A stretch of 16,806 nt of DNA from JAYQPD01 sp046050105 (GCA_046050105.1 JBJOQE010000081.1:1-16806), one strand, 5' to 3'; positions 1 through 5,077 are shown, counted from the first letter of the stretch. Made by a program: numbers and translations. The notes: a model not told the origin generated them from the sequence alone.

Positions 1-349
1 TCTCAGTGTCAATAATAATTTTGCCAGTATATTGATTCTCAAATTGTGACTTCACACTCCAGAGCTCAGATTCCTTAACGGCAAAATGTTTATCTACAGT
101 ATGCGAGCCTAGTAAGTGCGCAATAATAGAAATTAACAATGCGCACCACGAGTAAACTAAAATACTCTCTCCCTCTAAGTTGTTTAAATTTGCATTTGAA
201 AGGAATGTAACTGAGATTGTCAAAATTCCGGTCGTTACATAAAGATAGGTTTTATCTCTCTTTTCAATTTCACGAATTCGATCACCCCTTGTTGACTGGA
301 GTAACGTATCAATCCTTTTTAATACTAATTCAACTTCTTGCGTATTCAT
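1..349 (-). CDS. Partial two-TM membrane protein of unknown function (3' end beyond window)
   Basis: The reading frame starts with ATG at 349 and stays open for 116 codons to the left edge, so the C-terminus is missing. The N-terminus (MNTQEVELVLKRIDTLLQ) is a charged amphipathic stretch. Two hydrophobic segments follow, around residues 35-52 (YLYVTTGILTISVTFLS) and 70-88 (ILVYSWCALLISIIAHLLG), and then a charged cytoplasmic-looking tail. Its ATG overlaps the TGA of the upstream DUF3850 gene as ATGA (349-346), a classical translational-coupling arrangement, so the two are almost certainly one operon. I do not recognise the family. Small two-TM proteins with soluble tails occur in many contexts and the truncation prevents a call. 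The segment is visibly more A+T-rich than the rest of the window, as is its partner. Confidence 0.72.
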   Translation of the reverse strand, partial: MNTQEVELVLKRIDTLLQSTRGDRIREIEKRDKTYLYVTTGILTISVTFLSNANLNNLEGESILVYSWCALLISIIAHLLGSHTVDKHFAVKESELWSVKSQFENQYTGKIIIDTE

Positions 350-618
350 TTCAACGAAATAATCTGAATGCCCTTTTCGGCGATGTCTTCTTTGGGGTAG
401 AAATTCGTGAGTTCATCAATCTTCCACTTCCCTACATAACCAACAGTGCGGGAGAGTTCGCGGCCAGTGTACGTTTTTGTTTCAGGATTCCATTCTTTGA
501 GGAGAAGCGTGTCCCCTTCTTCGATATCAAAATCATTGAGACGCAGCTCAAACGTCTTGCTCCCTGCAAGTATTTCTATGAAGTATTCTTTGTTTACCTT
601 CTTCTCAACCGTTTTCAT
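346..618 (-). CDS. DUF3850 / ASCH-like domain protein
   Basis: This 90-aa protein consists almost entirely of one DUF3850-type domain, a PUA/ASCH-related small beta barrel. The visible signature is EYFIEILAGSKTFELRLNDFDIEEGDTLLLKEWNPETKTYTGRE, with the family's K-T-F-E-R-N-D core (residues 15-30) and the EW(N/D)P...YTGR strand. Such domains are widespread in phages and accessory genomes and are thought from their fold to bind RNA or modified nucleotides, but the precise function is unknown. The start at 618 has no Shine-Dalgarno. A possible -10 box (TACAAT, 633-628) lies 9 nt upstream, so the mRNA may be nearly leaderless. The stop overlaps the ATG of the downstream membrane protein by 4 nt. 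A+T-rich composition suggests recent acquisition together with that partner. Confidence 0.85.
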   Translation of the reverse strand: MKTVEKKVNKEYFIEILAGSKTFELRLNDFDIEEGDTLLLKEWNPETKTYTGRELSRTVGYVGKWKIDELTNFYPKEDIAEKGIQIISLK

Positions 619-627
619 GATTTAACC

Positions 628-633
628 ATTGTA
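628..633 (-). promoter_or_regulatory. Possible -10 box for the DUF3850 operon
   Basis: TACAAT on the minus strand lies 9 nt before the ATG at 618. It shares the string GCGTACAAT with the proposed -10 region of the PaaX-like gene at 6979-6971. No convincing -35 was found at 17 bp. Confidence 0.4.
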
Positions 634-665
634 CGCATTCTATATAAACACGCTAGGCTAAAAGA

Positions 666-688
666 AAAGCCACACAATCTGTGGCTTT
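666..688 (-). terminator. Rho-independent terminator of the 687-1058 gene
   Basis: Nine-bp arms (AAAGCCACA / TGTGGCTTT) surround a 5-nt loop and are followed on the minus strand by TCTTTT. The TAA stop of the upstream gene lies inside the proximal arm. Confidence 0.8.
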
Positions 689-1058
689 AGTCTAGCTTTG
701 GAATGAAGCCCAAACAGTGAATATAGGAATCCATGCTCACAAGGTCCAAATGCTGATGTCCTATCTCAAACATACCGCCATTTTTGAGGTCTTCCACCGC
801 AACATACGTTAAGTACCCATTAGCAAAACGATGTCTCCGTACACTTTCGTGTTTTGGTGAATCGTATACGTCTATCTGCGCCACGGTCGATATATCTGGT
901 TGAGACAGCTCGCCAAGCAAATCGAAGGTGTCTGACGCAGTTCGCGTCCACTGTGCATCACACTTAGCACAGTGAGCAATCGGCATATCCTGCACAAACC
1001 TAAGGTGTGTATGCTGGCAATCTAGGATATCTGCTGGCAACGCTTTTTCTGTCGTCAT
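687..1058 (-). CDS. Small protein with N-terminal Cys/His cluster, unknown function
   Basis: A 123-aa protein of unknown family. Near the N-terminus it has C14-x-H16 and, about 14 residues later, HCAKC (C30, C33), a spacing that could form a small zinc-binding knuckle. The remainder is mixed alpha/beta without recognised motifs. The open frame extends to 1088, but that upstream ATG falls inside the -10 box (1092-1087) of the repeated promoter module and cannot be in the transcript. ATG 1058 has a purine-rich Shine-Dalgarno (AAAGGAAGAGG) and is chosen. The stop is built into the terminator at 666-688. It is a single-gene unit driven by module copy A. Confidence 0.72.
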   Translation of the reverse strand: MTTEKALPADILDCQHTHLRFVQDMPIAHCAKCDAQWTRTASDTFDLLGELSQPDISTVAQIDVYDSPKHESVRRHRFANGYLTYVAVEDLKNGGMFEIGHQHLDLVSMDSYIHCLGFIPKLD

Positions 1059-1071
1059 ATTACCTCTTCCT

Positions 1072-1139
1072 TTCAAATCCGCGGACACTATACTCTCCTC
1101 CCGGGAAAAAGAAAACCGCCTGAGAGTTTCAGGCGGTGG
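1072..1139 (-). repeat. Intergenic module copy A (terminator + promoter + leader), diverged
   Basis: This is the third, diverged copy of the module at 1748-1815 and 2283-2350. The first 26 nt on the plus strand (ending ACACTATACTCTC) match the 2283 copy, the middle differs (CTCCCGGG in place of TTTTGGC), and AAAAAGAAAACCGCC is shared again. It contains the terminator of the 1149-1328 gene (1115-1137), the -10 TATAGT (1092-1087) and the leader of the 687-1058 gene. Confidence 0.85.
1115..1137 (-). terminator. Rho-independent terminator of the 59-aa gene
   Basis: Arms ACCGCCTGA / TCAGGCGGT with a 5-nt loop, followed on the minus strand by TTTCTTTTT. It lies 11 nt after the stop of the 1149-1328 gene. 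Confidence 0.85.
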
Positions 1140-1148
1140 TGATTGTAT

Positions 1149-1328
1149 TCAAACGAAACTTTTCTTTTCTGCGTCAATGCCGAGCTTCCATTCTTTAAAT
1201 GGGAGGAAGCTTCCACTTTTCTCCCACTCATGAAACTCAGCCATACGCTCTTCTTGTGTCTGTTTCACTCTTCGATTGAACGCAGTATCTCTGCGCTGTG
1301 CCCGTGCAACTTCTTCCTTTGTGGCCAT
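1149..1328 (-). CDS. 59-aa charged protein of unknown function
   Basis: This small, basic and largely helical protein starts MATKEEVARAQRR. The start at 1328 is fixed by a strong Shine-Dalgarno (GAGGAGGT) 7-8 nt upstream. The open frame upstream of it overlaps the preceding terminator and promoter and is not expected to be translated. It contains WEKSGSFLPF near residues 36-45; a nearly identical WKKSGSFL occurs in the neighbouring membrane protein (1393-1734). I do not recognise a family. It has its own promoter (1349-1377) and terminator (1115-1137), so it forms an independent single-gene unit in this array. Confidence 0.65.
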   Translation of the reverse strand: MATKEEVARAQRRDTAFNRRVKQTQEERMAEFHEWEKSGSFLPFKEWKLGIDAEKKSFV

Positions 1329-1348
1329 ATGTAGTACCTCCTCATCAA

Positions 1349-1377
1349 AATCTAACAGACTGGCGTGTCTAAGTACA
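1349..1377 (-). promoter_or_regulatory. Sigma70-type promoter for the 59-aa gene
   Basis: TGTACT (1377-1372), a 17-bp spacer and TAGATT (1354-1349) on the minus strand lie just after the preceding terminator and upstream of the GAGGAGGT ribosome-binding site. Confidence 0.55.
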
Positions 1378-1381
1378 GAAA

Positions 1382-1405
1382 AGCACCCAACGTTAGTTGG
1401 GTGCT
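1382..1405 (-). terminator. Rho-independent terminator with the stop codon in the loop
   Basis: Ten-bp arms (AGCACCCAAC / GTTGGGTGCT) with a 4-nt loop are followed on the minus strand by TTTCT. The TAA of the 1393-1734 gene is in the loop (1395-1393). Confidence 0.8.
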
Positions 1406-1734
1406 GCATCGCGCGTATGTTTGAGCGTCATACCATGAGCCTCAAGTGCGGCGGAGGTTGCAGTGTACACACCGCCACATACGGAGAGTGCAAGTACTAC
1501 GACAAACTCAACCTGATCTCCAACGATGCCGTAGCACATGAGAAAGTAGAAGCAACTCATAAGTACTACCATTGCACCTTCATACAGGAACGAGCCAGAT
1601 TTTTTCCATGTCTCAATGAGTGAAGGAAACGAGCTCCAGTGCACCACAAACATGATTGTCGAAACCATAACAAGCGCAAAGAGCGAGAGTGCCCATACAC
1701 TTTTTATGGCGAGAAAATAATATTCAATAGGCAT
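1393..1734 (-). CDS. Small membrane protein, about three TM segments, unknown function
   Basis: A 113-aa integral membrane protein with hydrophobic stretches around residues 8-31, 50-70 and 77-96. The short loop between the first two contains WKKSGSFL, echoed in the neighbouring 59-aa protein. No family is recognised. The start at 1734 (MPIEYYF) is set by a strong Shine-Dalgarno (GAGGGAGG) 5 nt upstream; a second ATG 4 nt earlier is out of frame. The gene is transcribed from intergenic module copy B (1748-1815) and its stop codon is embedded in its own terminator hairpin. The pattern is a compact self-contained cassette rather than an operon member. Confidence 0.72.
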   Translation of the reverse strand: MPIEYYFLAIKSVWALSLFALVMVSTIMFVVHWSSFPSLIETWKKSGSFLYEGAMVVLMSCFYFLMCYGIVGDQVEFVVVLALSVCGGVYTATSAALEAHGMTLKHTRDAAPN

Positions 1735-1747
1735 TCATACCTCCCTC

Positions 1748-1815
1748 TTCAAATCTGCGGACACTATACTCTCTTTTGGCAAAAAGAAAACCGCCCGAGG
1801 GTGTCGGGCGGTGTA
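1748..1815 (-). repeat. 68-bp intergenic module copy B (terminator + promoter + leader)
   Basis: Read directly, this stretch matches 2283-2350 at 67 of 68 positions; the only difference is T at 1755 against C at 2290. On the minus strand it comprises the terminator of the 1831-2271 gene (1790-1812), a T-rich tract that may serve as a weak -35, the -10 TATAGT (1768-1763) and the leader of the 1393-1734 gene. Confidence 0.92.
1790..1812 (-). terminator. Rho-independent terminator of the 146-aa membrane protein gene
   Basis: Arms ACCGCCCGA / TCGGGCGGT with a 5-nt loop, followed by TTTCTTTTT on the minus strand. It is part of module copy B. Confidence 0.88.
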
Positions 1816-1830
1816 GGTAAACGACAATGC

Positions 1831-2271
1831 CTATCTTTCCCATCGTCGATGTGCTAACGACACTCCAGCAATACAGGCAACGATCATCAGCGCTACTGGA
1901 AGTGCGAGAGTTAGAACAAAGATGAACGGATTCATGCGCACCGCATCGCACATTTCATCGAGGCACGTGATCGACGCCACAGAGGGATCAATAGCTACCA
2001 GGACGCCCTGTATCAAAGGAACGAAGTGAATGAGCGCATACGAGGTTACTATCGCAAGCGGCAATGAGAGTACCATCATGGTGGTAACCACTTTAGCCCA
2101 GTGTGGCGTCGATGACCGGAACATAGCCATAGCATCACCGAATGATGGTAATTCGCCACGCGCTACGGCTTCATTCCATTTTGGAACGTAGTACCAATTG
2201 GTGATAGCGACCCGCAGAAACGGACCTAAGACAGCCAGCAGCAGCAACAACAACGCAGGGACAAGAAACAT
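1831..2271 (-). CDS. Membrane protein, about three TM segments, unknown function
   Basis: This 146-aa protein begins with a Leu-rich helix (MFLVPALLLLLLAVLGPF, residues 1-20), then has a cytoplasmic or periplasmic section with WYYVPKWNEAVARGELPSF, a long hydrophobic block around residues 62-96, and a final hydrophobic helix around 114-140 ending in basic residues (HRRWER). Two cysteines (CLDEMC) sit in the loop before the last helix and could form a disulfide if exported. No family is recognised. ATG 2271 has a canonical AAAGGAG 6 nt upstream, delivered by module copy C. The gene is flanked by the two near-identical 68-bp modules, so homologous recombination between them would delete or amplify it. 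Confidence 0.72.
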   Translation of the reverse strand: MFLVPALLLLLLAVLGPFLRVAITNWYYVPKWNEAVARGELPSFGDAMAMFRSSTPHWAKVVTTMMVLSLPLAIVTSYALIHFVPLIQGVLVAIDPSVASITCLDEMCDAVRMNPFIFVLTLALPVALMIVACIAGVSLAHRRWER

Positions 2272-2282
2272 GCGTATCTCCT

Positions 2283-2350
2283 TTCAAATCCGCGGACACT
2301 ATACTCTCTTTTGGCAAAAAGAAAACCGCCCGAGGGTGTCGGGCGGTGTA
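2283..2350 (-). repeat. 68-bp intergenic module copy C (terminator + promoter + leader)
   Basis: Near-identical partner of 1748-1815. It contains the terminator of the HTH gene (2325-2347), the -10 TATAGT (2303-2298) and the leader with AAAGGAG that serves the 1831-2271 gene. Confidence 0.92.
2325..2347 (-). terminator. Rho-independent terminator of the HTH gene
   Basis: The hairpin is identical to that at 1790-1812 (arms ACCGCCCGA / TCGGGCGGT) and is followed by TTTCTTTTT. It begins 8 nt after the stop of the 2356-2610 gene. Confidence 0.88.
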
Positions 2351-2355
2351 GCGCA

Positions 2356-2610
2356 TCAAACAACTTCGTGCTGTTTACTCTCGAGTCTGGTGCGTAAAAA
2401 ATTGAGGATATCGCTCCGCAATGCGGAATGTGGTGCACTCACACCCTGCCGCCATCTCGACACAGTCGAAACTGAATACCCCATCCCATCTGCAATGTCT
2501 TGGTCTGACACAACGCCTTCTGTTACCTTGAGGGCCTGGGCGAAGTCGTCTCGCTCAGAGACATTTTTCGGCAAACGCTCTAGTGCGTTGGTAATATGTA
2601 CTTTAGTCAC
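2356..2610 (-). CDS. Small helix-turn-helix DNA-binding protein
   Basis: An 84-aa protein whose central part, VVSDQDIADGMGYSVSTVSRWRQG (about residues 33-56), reads as a helix-turn-helix. DQDIADGMG is the first helix, YS is the turn and VSTVSRWRQG is the recognition helix with the W-R-x-G end typical of XRE/Cro-like domains. The size fits a stand-alone XRE-like regulator, though its target is unknown. The start codon is GTG at 2610, supported by AGAGGAG 6 nt upstream. It has its own promoter (2638-2666) and terminator (2325-2347). It is the only obvious regulator in the small-gene array, so it could control the repeated module promoters, but nothing in the sequence proves that. Confidence 0.75.
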   Translation of the reverse strand: MTKVHITNALERLPKNVSERDDFAQALKVTEGVVSDQDIADGMGYSVSTVSRWRQGVSAPHSALRSDILNFLRTRLESKQHEVV

Positions 2611-2637
2611 AATGAACTCCTCTTATAACTACATCGA

Positions 2638-2666
2638 AAGATACACTTCTTAATTATCTTACGCAA
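2638..2666 (-). promoter_or_regulatory. Sigma70-type promoter for the HTH gene
   Basis: TTGCGT (2666-2661), a 17-bp spacer and TATCTT (2643-2638). The -35 directly abuts the U-tract of the upstream terminator. Confidence 0.6.
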
Positions 2667-2670
2667 GAAA

Positions 2671-2693
2671 ACCGCCCGAGAGTATCGGGCGGT
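2671..2693 (-). terminator. Rho-independent terminator of the 2H-phosphoesterase gene
   Basis: Arms ACCGCCCGA / TCGGGCGGT with loop GAGTA, followed by TTTCTT on the minus strand. The arms are identical to those of the 68-bp modules, but the sequence downstream differs. Confidence 0.88.
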
Positions 2694-2700
2694 TTGGGAT

Positions 2701-3177
2701 CTACAGAAGTCGTGAGCGGCCGATGACTGTCCCTTGGAACGTGCCATCGTCGAACGTTTCGACTTTGACCGTATATAAAATGTCAGCGCTGTGCTCACTT
2801 CCCACGCCAAAGGTGTACGGCCCTACATGTGAGACATGAGGTAGGTAGCCTTCACGGGCATACTCTGGCCGAAACAGGCGAAGCCCATGTGGTGCAAGCC
2901 TGTCGAGGAGTGCATAGTGGAGTTGCATGATACCCGGAGTGCGCTTCACGAGATGCGCGTCGGTCTCATTTCGTACGCCAAACTTCGCCTGGCGCACCGA
3001 CTTAAGCATAAGCGGTGCTATGTCACGCGACGCTTCGTACACAACCCTGCACACCATATGGTCGTCCATGCTTGAGGTAACAAAACGAGGAAGTACGGTG
3101 AGGTGAAGCGGCAATATCGCATACGTGCGATGCAGCATGACATCATCAACAGCAAGCGCAACAAGGAATGAACGCAT
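2701..3177 (-). CDS. 2H phosphoesterase superfamily (LigT / 2'-5' RNA ligase-like) protein
   Basis: The 158-aa protein carries the two H-x-(S/T) motifs that define the 2H superfamily: HLT at 25-27, after a beta strand in LPLHLTVLPRF, and HVS at 114-116 in GYLPHVSHVG. They are about 90 residues apart as expected, and the length is normal for the family. Known members act on 2',3'-cyclic phosphates or 2'-5' linkages in RNA and related nucleotides. The substrate here cannot be read from sequence. It starts at ATG 3177 with AAAGGAGG 6-7 nt upstream. A promoter at 3217-3245 and a terminator at 2671-2693 make it a single-gene unit. A 14-bp near-palindrome in the leader (3197-3210) could be an operator. 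Confidence 0.75.
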   Translation of the reverse strand: MRSFLVALAVDDVMLHRTYAILPLHLTVLPRFVTSSMDDHMVCRVVYEASRDIAPLMLKSVRQAKFGVRNETDAHLVKRTPGIMQLHYALLDRLAPHGLRLFRPEYAREGYLPHVSHVGPYTFGVGSEHSADILYTVKVETFDDGTFQGTVIGRSRLL

Positions 3178-3216
3178 GCAGGCCTCCTTTCTATTTGAAG
3201 AACGTTGTTCGCGAAA

Positions 3217-3245
3217 AATGTATCACCTTGCGGCCGTGATGTACA
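3217..3245 (-). promoter_or_regulatory. Promoter for the 2H-phosphoesterase gene
   Basis: TGTACA (3245-3240), a 17-bp spacer and TACATT (3222-3217) on the minus strand. The leader then carries the inverted repeat GAAGAACGTTGTTC (3197-3210) before the ribosome-binding site. Confidence 0.5.
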
Positions 3246-3246
3246 G

Positions 3247-3278
3247 AAAAACCGCCGCGAGGATACGCGGCGGTTTTT
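3247..3278. terminator. Bidirectional rho-independent terminator
   Basis: Thirteen-bp arms (AAAAACCGCCGCG / CGCGGCGGTTTTT) with a 6-nt loop. The U-tract works on either strand. On the minus strand it follows the TAA at 3284, which suggests that a small gene ends there. Confidence 0.85.
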
Positions 3279-3283
3279 GGTGC

Positions 3284-3406
3284 TTACGCCACAGCAAGCT
3301 GCAGCGACTTGGCCTTAAGTGCAGAAACAAGCCAATCGCGAACAATTCTGTACACACACCAACACCACACCGTGTGCTGTAGCGTTTTGACATATCGGCC
3401 ACTCAC
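3284..3406 (-). CDS. Possible 40-aa small protein ending at a terminator
   Basis: A 40-residue frame (GTG 3406 to TAA 3284; VSGRYVKTLQHTVWCWCVYR...) ends 6 nt before the hairpin at 3247-3278. Every other terminator in this array has a gene ending just upstream of it, and nothing else could be the client on this strand. That placement is the main support. The Shine-Dalgarno is weak and the frame crosses the plus-strand promoter at 3387-3415. The start could lie further upstream, since the frame is open to 3544. No family is recognised. Confidence 0.28.
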   Translation of the reverse strand: MSGRYVKTLQHTVWCWCVYRIVRDWLVSALKAKSLQLAVA

Positions 3407-3415
3407 GAGTATGCT
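3387..3415 (+). promoter_or_regulatory. Strong sigma70-type promoter for the 3443 gene
   Basis: TTGACA (3387-3392), a 17-bp spacer and TATGCT (3410-3415), followed by GAGGAG and an ATG at 3443. Confidence 0.75.
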
Positions 3416-3442
3416 CTCACTAGAAAAGAAGAGGAGTAGAAC

Positions 3443-3937
3443 ATGCATAGATTCGATCGGCGCCACCGCCTCCACTTTCCAGTGGGATACAGCACATTCG
3501 TGAACACAGTCGATGTCATGTGTCGTATCCTTGAGGAGAAGCACCCCCGTATGACGCTTAACTTTTTCGCAAGTGAAAATGAGAGTGCGTACATCGACTC
3601 GACCAACACCATATGGAAAGATGGACCAGACCTTCGGACAAAGTACCCCAGAGCACTCTACACGGAGGATGCCTGGAACCGCTCACTTGAGACAGATGCT
3701 ATATGGACTGACGACACGGCGAAAGAACCGATTATGATCGCAATGAGCGTCGACCGTATACAGGATCGACACATTATGCGCTTCTACATGCAGCAGCTCG
3801 ACGAAGTAACATGTGCGCGCATAACCCAACACTTTGCTCGCCCAACACTCTGGCATGCCATCGGTGATGGTTACCGAGTCTCGAGCTCACCGTTTCGCCT
3901 TGCGCAGCTCCACCGAAACAAGGCTGCGTCCTCGTAA
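3443..3937 (+). CDS. Hypothetical protein, 164 aa
   Basis: A soluble-looking, mixed-charge protein without signal peptide, membrane segment or motif that I recognise. It is rich in Arg, His and Asp (MHRFDRRHRLHFP; DAIWTDDTAKEP; SVDRIQDRHIMRF). The start at 3443 is well supported by GAGGAG 7 nt upstream and by a consensus-like promoter at 3387-3415. The coding frame ends at 3937, and a strong 15-bp hairpin terminator follows. It is the only plus-strand gene in the left third and stands alone. Its promoter is the best match to consensus in the window, so it may be well expressed. Confidence 0.72.
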   Translation: MHRFDRRHRLHFPVGYSTFVNTVDVMCRILEEKHPRMTLNFFASENESAYIDSTNTIWKDGPDLRTKYPRALYTEDAWNRSLETDAIWTDDTAKEPIMIAMSVDRIQDRHIMRFYMQQLDEVTCARITQHFARPTLWHAIGDGYRVSSSPFRLAQLHRNKAASS

Positions 3938-3958
3938 GTCCTGGTTCTTAACTACCCC

Positions 3959-3991
3959 AGCCCCATGTCTGCATTATGCAGACATGGGGCT
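3959..3991. terminator. Strong hairpin terminator between convergent genes
   Basis: Fifteen-bp perfect arms (AGCCCCATGTCTGCA and its complement) with a 3-nt loop lie between the ends of the plus-strand 3443 gene and the minus-strand nadR-like gene. Only a short T/A tract follows, but the stem is very stable. Confidence 0.75.
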
Positions 3992-3997
3992 TAAAAC

Positions 3998-4963
3998 TTA
4001 GGTGAGTGAGTCGATAGCCGCAATGGCTGTTTGGAGACGTTCCTCACGCGAGCCTGACACGATGATAAAGTTTTTCGTATCTTCAGTGAGTCGCTCCACG
4101 AAGCGAGCATGCATGACGTGACGAATGTGCTCGCCGTCGCGAAGACCGTCTTGCACAAACGGAATCTCGTCGCCAGTGAGAATGTAGAGATCGTAGTGGC
4201 GGCGAGAAGCTATGCGCTCAACTTCTGGTGAGCGAGTACCCATGTAGCGCTCGTGCCACACCCCTGTTGCAAACGCATCGGTGTCGGCAATGACGATGCC
4301 GTTTGCACCTTCAGCAAGTGAGTCTTCAAGTGCGCACTGCGCATGCGCAATGTGTACAAACTCCTCACTTCGCCACGCTGCATGTATGTCGCCAAAGAGT
4401 TTCCCTTCGGAATACATACGCCCATCTTCGGGAACCCACACGGTGCGGTAGTGCTCTGCAAGGGCTTTGGCGAGCGTGGTAGTGCCGGTGGATTCTGCAC
4501 CAAGCACGCACACGCGACGCGCAAAGTACGCGCGCACGCAGGGCTCCAGAAACTCTGCAAATTTCATGGGGTTGCTCCGTACCATGGTGCCGGAAATTGG
4601 TACGTGTGTGCGCTCGCGGTCTACGAGCACATGTACCGTGCCCATGAATGCTGCATAAGGGTCGCCATATGCTTCAGAGGTAAATACGGCGTCCGGTGCC
4701 TCACCAAGTAGCTCTATGGTAAATTTCGCCCAACCTTCAGAATCATCATCGGCGATTTTCGTATCCTCCACAGCAAGCACACGCACATCGGGATGAATAC
4801 GTTGGAGCCATGACGCGCGAAGGAACCCAGAAATGGTGTCTGTGGGTTTCCAGCAGATGATGACCGTGAGGTGCTCACATGCTGCGCGCGCCGTATCGAT
4901 GAGATACTTGTGCCCGCGATGTGGCGGATAGAACTTACCTATCACCAATCCTTTCTTAAACAT
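3998..4963 (-). CDS. nadR: NadR-type bifunctional NMN adenylyltransferase / ribosylnicotinamide kinase
   Basis: The 321-aa protein has the two enzymatic halves of NadR and lacks the N-terminal HTH repressor domain of the enterobacterial protein. Residues 1-135 form an adenylyltransferase: GKFYPPHRGH (9-18) carries the HxGH nucleotidyl-transfer motif and ISGTMVRSNP (123-132) is the ISxTxxR signature. From residue 150 comes a kinase with P-loop GAESTGTTTL (155-164), then WVPEDGRMY and ADTDAFATGVWHERYMG, typical of the nicotinamide riboside kinase part. Together they would convert nicotinamide riboside to NMN and then to NAD in the cytoplasm, a salvage route suited to a reduced genome. The P-loop has Thr where Lys is canonical; I recall the same form in other NadR proteins. 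There is no Shine-Dalgarno. A palindrome at 4991-5011 lies in the promoter region, and a second short one, CATAGTTACTATG, overlaps the start codon. Confidence 0.9.
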   Translation of the reverse strand: MFKKGLVIGKFYPPHRGHKYLIDTARAACEHLTVIICWKPTDTISGFLRASWLQRIHPDVRVLAVEDTKIADDDSEGWAKFTIELLGEAPDAVFTSEAYGDPYAAFMGTVHVLVDRERTHVPISGTMVRSNPMKFAEFLEPCVRAYFARRVCVLGAESTGTTTLAKALAEHYRTVWVPEDGRMYSEGKLFGDIHAAWRSEEFVHIAHAQCALEDSLAEGANGIVIADTDAFATGVWHERYMGTRSPEVERIASRRHYDLYILTGDEIPFVQDGLRDGEHIRHVMHARFVERLTEDTKNFIIVSGSREERLQTAIAAIDSLT

Positions 4964-4990
4964 AGTTACTATGTGACATTGCTAATATAC

Positions 4991-5011
4991 TTAGTGTATT
5001 ATATACACTAA
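4991..5011. promoter_or_regulatory. Operator-like palindrome upstream of the nadR-like gene
   Basis: Perfect 9-bp arms TTAGTGTAT and ATACACTAA are separated by 3 nt, 28 nt before the ATG at 4963. The minus strand contains TATAAT (5003-4998) inside the palindrome, so a bound repressor would occlude a likely -10 box. NAD genes in other bacteria are controlled by NrtR, NiaR or NadQ; I cannot assign this site to any of them. Confidence 0.55.
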
Positions 5012-5047
5012 TATTATGCAAGAGTCCATTGCTACCTGGCTCAGAAA

Positions 5048-5072
5048 AACCGCCACAGTTGGTGTGGCGGTT
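5048..5072 (-). terminator. Rho-independent terminator of the 5078-5467 gene
   Basis: Arms AACCGCCACA / TGTGGCGGTT with a 5-nt loop, followed on the minus strand by TTTCTGAG. It starts 5 nt after the stop codon at 5078. Confidence 0.85.
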
Positions 5073-5077
5073 CTGTT

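Noticed and set aside
217..690. 157-codon plus-strand frame at the left end
   Set aside because: It is antisense to the DUF3850 gene and its coupled partner. DUF3850 homology and the ATGA overlap identify the minus strand as coding.
1072..2350. Integron gene-cassette array with attC sites
   Set aside because: The repeated module lies between same-strand small genes as attC sites would, but I see no GTTRRRY/RYYYAAC core sites. The palindromic part is a plain rho-independent terminator, and each unit carries its own promoter.
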